Origin: Mycobacterium sp.
Lineage (GTDB): Bacteria; Actinomycetota; Actinomycetes; Mycobacteriales; Mycobacteriaceae
Direction of reading: 5' to 3'
DNA: 10,726 bases
Assembly: GCA_025965815.1 (NCBI GenBank)
Contig: JAOPWF010000869.1
Span: forward strand, 1 to 10,726
Under the pieces are notes generated by a model, which was given only the letters and a program-made list of their open reading frames with translations, made no database searches and had not been told where the DNA came from. The translations under genes and the position numbers were made by a program. Position 1 is the first letter of the stretch; every line of letters starts with the position of its first letter. Of the stretch, positions 6,097-10,726 are shown piece by piece.

Positions 6097-7148
6097 ATGC
6101 AGAGGGGTAGACGTGCGACCGCAGTCACCTTCGCCGCGGTCGCCGCACTGGTTGCGGCGTCCTGTTCGTCAACGTCAGACTAGCCGGCAACGGCGCCTCA
6201 GCCGACCGGCGAGTCGACACTGAGCCCGGTCGTCGGCTCGGCACTTTCCGCGCCGGTCCCGGTACCGGGCACAGACGGCAAAGTTCACCTGGCGTACGAA
6301 CTGCTGTTGACGAACGCGTTGGGCCAGGAGGCCCGGCTGACCTCCGTGGCGGCAGTTGCCGACGGCAAGACGCTGGCCAATCTGTCCGGGACGGCCTGGC
6401 GTACTGGATCCGCGTCTTGGGTGCGGACGCTCCGACCATGACATTCGGAGTCGGCGTGACGGCGGTGGTGAACCTCGACGTCGCCGTCGATCAAACCGCC
6501 GACGTGCCAACGAGTATCGAGCATGTGATCCGTGTTTCGCTCGCACAACCAGATCCACCGCTGTCAGCCACCATGACCGAGACGACGGCGCCGACAACGG
6601 TGCAGACGCGCAAGCCGGCGGTCGATCGCACCGCCGCTGGACGGCCCGAACTGGGTCGACGTCAACGGATGCCGCGCGATGACCGCGCACCGGATGGCGG
6701 TCGGTCCACTCGATGGGCTGCCCGAGCGGGTCGCCGGCGCCGAACCGATGGGCATGCCACTGGCGCAACGCCCCGGAAATCGCATCATCCAGGACATCGG
6801 CGGCGGTAATTTCGTCCTGTACGCGCACCTGAAACCCGGCAGCATCACGGCGAAGGTCGGCAACCGGCTTCAGACCGGCCAGATCATCGAACATTGGGAA
6901 ACTCCGGCCACACCACCGGTCCGCATTTGCATTTCGAGGTGATGAGCGCTCCGGATCCGTTGCGGGCCAACGGTTTGCCATTCGTTTTCGCATCGTTTCG
7001 GCTGGATTCCAGGATCGCCTCCGAGGAGGCTATGACGGCGGTCTTCCAGACCGGCGGCCCTGCGCAATTCCAGCCCGGGTTCGCGGCAAAAGACAAGAAG
7101 AATGTCATGCCGCCGTACCTGGATGTCATGACCTACCGGGGTGGCTAA
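6097..7148 (+). pseudogene. Degraded M23-family peptidase lipoprotein gene
   Basis: The ATG at 6097 opens a lipoprotein signal (basic start, hydrophobic core, AASC with Cys at residue 23) that ends at TAG 6181-6183, five codons past the Cys. The same frame then goes on as PVPVPGTDGKVHLAYELLLT. Near 6388 one base is lost (GGGGACGG to GGGACGG) and the match moves to frame 6417: LAYWIRVLG, then MTETTAPTTVQTRKPAV. Near 6625 two bases are lost, giving PPLDGPNWVDVNG and MTAHRMA. There VGP runs straight into LDGLPERVAG, where intact relatives as I recall them have about 60 more residues carrying the first zinc ligands. Near 6894 one more base is lost. The last frame holds GNSGHTTGPHLHFEVM, the M23 HxH motif, and ends at TAA 7148. 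Functional proteins of this type would be cell-wall or lipoprotein M23 peptidases; this copy cannot make one. Confidence 0.85.
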
Positions 7149-7350
7149 GGGCAGCGCTTACGGTCGTGAGCGACGGCTGCGGAAGGCGGTTAGTCATACG
7201 CCGAGGTGAGCGGGGTGTACCGTTTGAAGTGGTAGCACCGATGCCAAACGGTTTTTCGCCGGGTTGGTGGCGTTGCCTTTAACGTTAGGGAACGCAATGA
7301 ATTTGATCGGCACCGCAACAAATCCAGCCCACTCGCAAATGTTGTGATCG

Positions 7351-7827
7351 GTGTTCAACCAACGGCGAGCAGCCTCGCCCATTCGGCTGACGCTCGCTGA
7401 AGATCACGACAATCTGATCGACGGGGCCTGGTGGCCGCGCTCCTCTCATATCGCCGCCGAACTGCCGCAACTGGTGGGTGCGCTGGACTCCGCGCTCGGT
7501 CCGATCCTCGACATCGCGGTCAACTGGACCAGCCTCGAGCGCACCCCGGATCTTGATGCGCTGGGTTACAAGATCCAGTTGCCGGGCGATCCGCCGGCGC
7601 ACCAACGGCTGATGACCGTTACCGGAAGTCGTCGCCGGATAGTGCTCCTAGTGGTTCCGTACCGGACGACGAACAATCTGGCCATGGTGGTGCTGCGCCG
7701 AGCCGCGGCAATGGCCGTACCGGTCCATTTGGTGCACAGCGCACAACACGAGACTGCCGGGCGAATCCTGCGCTGCGCCGAACTTCAGGCGCAGTTCGAC
7801 AAGCAGGCGACCGTCAACCCGGTTTAG
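7351..7827 (+). CDS. DUF5994 family protein
   Basis: A 158-residue soluble protein. RLTLAEDH (12-19) and LIDGAWWPRS (22-31), followed by AAELPQLVGAL, form the characteristic N-terminal block of the DUF5994 family, found mainly in mycobacteria and other actinobacteria. The C-terminal half contains RRIVLLVVPY and NLAMVVLRRAAAMA, also as in relatives I remember. The family's function is unknown. GTG 7351 is the chosen start because it lies just before the conserved block; the upstream sequence has only weak Shine-Dalgarno character (GTGATCG), so the start may be off by a few codons. The length is usual. It lies about 200 bases after the degraded M23 gene and ahead of a hairpin. Confidence 0.8.
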   Translation: MFNQRRAASPIRLTLAEDHDNLIDGAWWPRSSHIAAELPQLVGALDSALGPILDIAVNWTSLERTPDLDALGYKIQLPGDPPAHQRLMTVTGSRRRIVLLVVPYRTTNNLAMVVLRRAAAMAVPVHLVHSAQHETAGRILRCAELQAQFDKQATVNPV

Positions 7828-7835
7828 CACCGCGT

Positions 7836-7859
7836 GTTCGGTGACCGTTTCACCCGAAC
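7836..7859 (+). terminator. Hairpin after the DUF5994 gene, possible terminator
   Basis: GTTCG-GTGA (7836-7844) pairs with TCAC-C-CGAAC (7850-7859) around a 5-base loop, with one bulged C. It begins 9 bases past the stop codon at 7827. There is no T run after it, as is common in mycobacteria, so termination is plausible but not shown. Confidence 0.35.
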
Positions 7860-7935
7860 TCCCGCCGGGGCCGCCTATGGTGAAGCTGACTGATGGGGAG
7901 TCTTCAAAACGGGACTGAAAGGCAGCAGCTGAGTC

Positions 7936-9024
7936 GTGGCGGTTGAATCAAGGGCCAAGCGAATCGTGGTCTGGGGTACGGGTTTTGTCGGCAAAATGGT
8001 GATCGCGGAGATCACCGAGCATCCGTTGTTCGAGCTTGTCGGTGTCGGCGTGAGCAATCCTGAGAAGGTCGGCCGCGACGTCGGCGAGATCTGCGGCCTG
8101 GACGCGCCGCTGGGCATCACCGCCACCGACGACGTCGACGCGTTGATCGCACTCGAGCCTGACGCGCTTGTCCACTTCGGTCCAACGGCCGCGCACGCCG
8201 AGGACAACATCGCGCTGATCACGCGCTTCCTGCGGGCAGGTATCGACGTCAGCTCCACCGCGATGACCCCGTGGGTGTGGCCCACCATGCACCTGAATCC
8301 GCCGAATTGGATCCTGCCCATCACCGAGGCCTGTGAGCTGGGCGAGGCGTCCTGCTTCACCACCGGCATCGATCCGGGTTTCGCCAACGACCTGTTCCCG
8401 ATGACGCTGATGGGGGTGTGCTCGGAAGTCCGCACGGTACGTGCCTCCGAGCTGCTGGACTACAGCAACTACGAGGGTGACTACGAATACGAGATGGGCA
8501 TCGGCCGCGCGCCCGACTACCGCCCGCTGCTGGAGAACCGCGACGTTCTGATCTTCGCCTGGGGCGCGACGGTTCCGATGATCGCGCATGCGGCGGGCAT
8601 CATGCTCGACGAAATCACCACGACCTGGGACAAGTGGGTGACACCCACCGACCGCAAGACGGTGAAGGGGGTCATCGAGGCGGGGAAAGTTGCCGCGGTC
8701 CGGTTCACCATCAACGGTATCTACCGCGGTGAAACCCGGATCCAGCTCGAACACGTGAACCGGATCGGAAACGACGCCGCGCCCGACTGGCCGTCCGGCA
8801 ATGACAACGACGTCTATCGCGTGGACATCGAGGGAACTCCAAGCATCTTCCAAGAGACCGCGTTTCGATTCACCGACGGTTCCGGGCGGGACGCGGCCAC
8901 TGCCGGCTGCCTGGCCACCGGTATGCGTGCGCTCAACGCGGTACCCGCCATCAACGCGGCGTCGCCGGGCTGGGTGACCGCGTTGGATCTGCCCCTGATC
9001 CCCGGAGCCGGAACGATTCGCTGA
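7936..9024 (+). CDS. Dihydrodipicolinate-reductase-like NAD(P)-dependent dehydrogenase
   Basis: A 362-residue enzyme with an N-terminal Rossmann fold: RIVVWGTGFVGK (9-20), with GTGFVG as the dinucleotide-binding loop. DALVHFGPTAAHAEDN (around 75-90) and SSTAMTP (around 106-112) follow, then a larger C-terminal domain. Mycobacterial genomes carry several such proteins, annotated as dihydrodipicolinate reductase N-terminal or NAD(P)H-dependent amine dehydrogenase-like. They are distinct from true DapB, which is about 245-270 residues, so lysine synthesis is not implied. The substrate is unknown; 2,4-diaminopentanoate dehydrogenase is a distant characterised relative. The GTG at 7936 is preceded by GAAAGG about 14 bases upstream, and no ATG lies before the Rossmann motif. 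The gene looks intact, is typical of the window in GC-rich codon use, and ends 92 bases before the Hsp70-like gene. Confidence 0.85.
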   Translation: MAVESRAKRIVVWGTGFVGKMVIAEITEHPLFELVGVGVSNPEKVGRDVGEICGLDAPLGITATDDVDALIALEPDALVHFGPTAAHAEDNIALITRFLRAGIDVSSTAMTPWVWPTMHLNPPNWILPITEACELGEASCFTTGIDPGFANDLFPMTLMGVCSEVRTVRASELLDYSNYEGDYEYEMGIGRAPDYRPLLENRDVLIFAWGATVPMIAHAAGIMLDEITTTWDKWVTPTDRKTVKGVIEAGKVAAVRFTINGIYRGETRIQLEHVNRIGNDAAPDWPSGNDNDVYRVDIEGTPSIFQETAFRFTDGSGRDAATAGCLATGMRALNAVPAINAASPGWVTALDLPLIPGAGTIR

Positions 9025-9051
9025 GTAACGTCAGCGCGCCCGCCCGCGATC

Positions 9052-9075
9052 ACTACGGATAGGGTTTTTCGTAGT
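9052..9075. promoter_or_regulatory. Inverted repeat in the leader of the Hsp70-like gene
   Basis: ACTACG (9052-9057) and CGTAGT (9070-9075) are perfect 6-bp inverted arms around 12 bases ending in five T. TAGGGT (9060-9065), between the arms, fits TAnnnT and could be a -10. It could also be a weak terminator of the upstream dehydrogenase on either strand. The evidence does not choose between these. Confidence 0.3.
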
Positions 9076-9078
9076 CGG

Positions 9079-9100
9079 GTTGTCGGCGAACGTCGACAAC
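9079..9100. promoter_or_regulatory. Operator-like palindrome 16 bases before the Hsp70-like start
   Basis: GTTGTCG (9079-9085) and CGACAAC (9094-9100) are perfect 7-bp inverted arms around 8 bases. The site lies between a possible -10 (9060-9065) and the ATG at 9117. A regulator bound here would block transcription, or the RNA stem could shield the weak RBS GGATTGGA downstream. Confidence 0.4.
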
Positions 9101-9116
9101 ACCTGGATTGGATGAC

Positions 9117-10726
9117 ATGTCAGATGGGGTAGGGCTGTCGGTTGGCGCGACCAACCTGACAGCGGTAGTGGTGGGCCGGGCCGCGGTGACGCGATCACCG
9201 GTGGTGACGCTCTATCCGCACCGCCCGACCGAGATCGGGGTGCCCAGCGAAAACCCGAACCTCAACGAGCGCGGGCTGATCATCACCGACTTCGTCGAGC
9301 GGGTCGGCGATCCGGTGGGCATCGTCGCCCAGGACGGATCGACACATCGCGGCGAGACGCTGCTGGCCGATGCGCTGCGCGCGCTGCTGTACGCCGTCGG
9401 CGGCGGTAAAGCTCCCGCTGACCCGGTGTCGGTCGCGTACCCGGCACATTGGCGTCCCGTCGCCGTCGACGCGCTGCGCAAGGCCCTGGCGCAGCTGCCG
9501 GAGTTCTCCCGTGGCCCCGAGCCGCTGCCGCTGGTATCGGATGCCGAAGCCGCCCTGACGGCTCTGCAGGACGACCCCGGAGTGCCGACCCGCGGCGTGA
9601 TCGCGCTCTGCGACTTCGGCGGCAGCGGCACCAGCGTCACCCTGGTCGACGCCGCCAACGGCTACCAGCCCATCGCCCCGACCGTCCGGCACACCGACTT
9701 CTCCGGTGACCTCATCGACCAGGCACTGCTGACGCATGTGATAACCGACCTCTCCAGCGCCGGTTCGGTGGATCTGTCGAGTACCTCCGCGATCGGATCG
9801 CTGAGCCGGCTGCGCGGGCAGTGCCGCGGCGCCAAGGAGCGGCTGTCCACCAACACCGTCACGTCGCTGGCCGCCGAGCTGCCCGGGTACCGCGGCGACG
9901 TGCGCCTGACCCGCACGGAGCTCGACGACGCGATCCGCGCGCCGCTCACCGAGCTGCTCGGCGTCGTGCAGGAGACAGCGGACCGCAGCGGTGTCCGTCC
10001 GGGTGGTCTCGTCGCGGTGGCCTCGGTAGGTGGCGGTGCCCGGATCCCGGTGGTGACCACCAGCCTGTCCGAGCATCTGCGGGTGCCCGTGATCACCACA
10101 CCCCGGCCGGAGCTGACGGCCGCCATCGGCGGTGGGTTGCGCGCCGCACGCGGCCCGAGGGATGACAGCACAGCGATGGCCGCGGCCGTTCCCGGCGGCG
10201 CCGCCGCGGCACTCGGCGCGGAGTCCACCGAGATGGCGGGGTCGAGCACGTTCCGGGCGTTGGCCTGGTCGGACGCCGACGATGTCCCCGACGTGGCGCC
10301 GTCCGACCACTACGAATACGCCGGTCTGGAAGAGCATGCGGCCGGTCCGGGCGGTCTCACCAGCGCCCGTCCGCAGCTGGAGTTCGACGAGCACGACTGG
10401 TCCGCCGAACCCGACGCCGCCGATCAGCCGTGGTATCGCCGCCCGGCGGCGGTTCTCATCGCCGGCGCGTTGGCTATCCTGCTGCTCGGCGCGACCGCCG
10501 TGACCTACGTCCTGCGCAACGACAGCAGCCAGACCCCGGCGACCACCACGAGCGCCGAACCGCCCACCAGCGAGGCCGCGAGTCCGACCGTCGCGGCTCC
10601 GCCGGCGTCCGAGAACCCCGCGCCGGTGCCACAGCAGACCGAGGCCCCCCGAATGCGCACGGTGATCCAGGCTCCGCCGCCGCAGACGGTCACCCAGGGG
10701 CCGGTTCCGCCGCCTGCCGCCCCGCC
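9117..10726 (+). CDS. Hsp70/actin-like ATPase-fold membrane protein, Rv0312/Rv2264c type (3' end missing)
   Basis: The first 536 residues are visible and the gene runs past the window edge. The N-terminal part is an Hsp70/actin-like fold: LSVGATNLTAVV (7-18, phosphate 1-like), SDAEAAL (141-147, in the place of Hsp70 NEPTAAAL), LCDFGGSGTSVTLV (about 165-178, phosphate 2) and ASVGGGARIP (302-311, adenosine-type). A linker rich in Asp, Glu and Ala (about 350-438) leads to a single transmembrane helix (443-466), then a Pro/Thr/Ala-rich tail, PPTSEAASP and so on, predicted to be outside the membrane. This plan matches M. tuberculosis Rv0312 and Rv2264c, Hsp70-like Pro/Thr-rich proteins of unknown role. 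ATP binding or turnover is inferred, not shown. ATG 9117 follows GGATTGGA and starts directly before the conserved strand; nearby ATGs are out of frame. The frame is open throughout. Confidence 0.88.
   Translation, partial: MSDGVGLSVGATNLTAVVVGRAAVTRSPVVTLYPHRPTEIGVPSENPNLNERGLIITDFVERVGDPVGIVAQDGSTHRGETLLADALRALLYAVGGGKAPADPVSVAYPAHWRPVAVDALRKALAQLPEFSRGPEPLPLVSDAEAALTALQDDPGVPTRGVIALCDFGGSGTSVTLVDAANGYQPIAPTVRHTDFSGDLIDQALLTHVITDLSSAGSVDLSSTSAIGSLSRLRGQCRGAKERLSTNTVTSLAAELPGYRGDVRLTRTELDDAIRAPLTELLGVVQETADRSGVRPGGLVAVASVGGGARIPVVTTSLSEHLRVPVITTPRPELTAAIGGGLRAARGPRDDSTAMAAAVPGGAAAALGAESTEMAGSSTFRALAWSDADDVPDVAPSDHYEYAGLEEHAAGPGGLTSARPQLEFDEHDWSAEPDAADQPWYRRPAAVLIAGALAILLLGATAVTYVLRNDSSQTPATTTSAEPPTSEAASPTVAAPPASENPAPVPQQTEAPRMRTVIQAPPPQTVTQGPVPPPAAP

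Noticed and set aside
7149..7350. Possible gene remnant between the M23 pseudogene and DUF5994
   Set aside because: One plus frame reads AKRFFAGLVALPLTLGNAM and a minus frame is open from 7382 to 7194, but neither has a good start nor a family I recognise; left unassigned.
7948..8853. 301-codon open frame on the minus strand
   Set aside because: It is the shadow of the dehydrogenase, whose Rossmann motif and full length are convincing.
9195..10394. 399-codon open frame on the minus strand
   Set aside because: It is antisense to the Hsp70-like gene, whose ATPase motifs and transmembrane helix are clear; the product is Arg/Gly-rich low-complexity sequence.

Overview
The window looks like chromosome of a mycobacterium or very close relative. 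It is GC-rich, with mostly G or C in third codon positions and GTG/TTG starts. Several products resemble protein families that are typical of Mycobacteriaceae: an Hsp70-like membrane protein of the Rv0312/Rv2264c type, a DUF5994 protein, a DUF6941-like protein, a dihydrodipicolinate-reductase-like dehydrogenase, a small secreted six-cysteine protein and a lipoprotein M23 peptidase. These assignments are from memory of the families, not from a search. I see no rRNA, tRNA, insertion sequence, CRISPR array or phage gene.

Layout. Positions 1-88 may hold the 3' end of a plus-strand alpha/beta hydrolase. A minus-strand GAF-GGDEF-GAF diguanylate cyclase (104-1813) converges on it. Across a roughly 300-base regulatory gap, a lower-GC gene for an eight-helix membrane protein (2114-3016) runs the other way. 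Next comes a minus-strand block. In transcription order it is: a wrecked peptide-type ABC importer locus (4858-4114), an intact short-chain dehydrogenase (4089-3349), and, in the same reading frame just past its stop, a small protein with a cysteine at every third residue (3288-3061). The rest is plus strand: a secreted protein (5038-5589), a DUF6941-like protein (5648-6043), an eroded M23 lipoprotein gene (6097-7148), a DUF5994 protein (7351-7827), a DapB-fold dehydrogenase (7936-9024) and the Hsp70-like membrane protein, which runs off the end (9117-10726).

How it fits together. Two loci are decaying. In the ABC locus a large internal deletion has joined the N-terminus of a lipoprotein substrate-binding protein in frame to the C-terminal half of an ATPase. 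This removed the permeases and Walker A; a nonsense codon and two single-base deletions followed. The M23 gene has an early amber codon, three small deletions and an apparent in-frame loss of about 60 codons that takes the first zinc-ligand region. The dehydrogenase downstream of the ABC wreck is intact. It may now depend on what is left of the importer's promoter, where a 7-bp-arm palindrome (4876-4893) survives. A perfect hairpin (4093-4112) lies between the ATPase stop and the dehydrogenase and includes the dehydrogenase ribosome binding site.

The most unusual coding signal is the Cys-x-x array protein next to the dehydrogenase. It is preceded by a 36-base degenerate repeat that stays in frame back towards the dehydrogenase stop codon.
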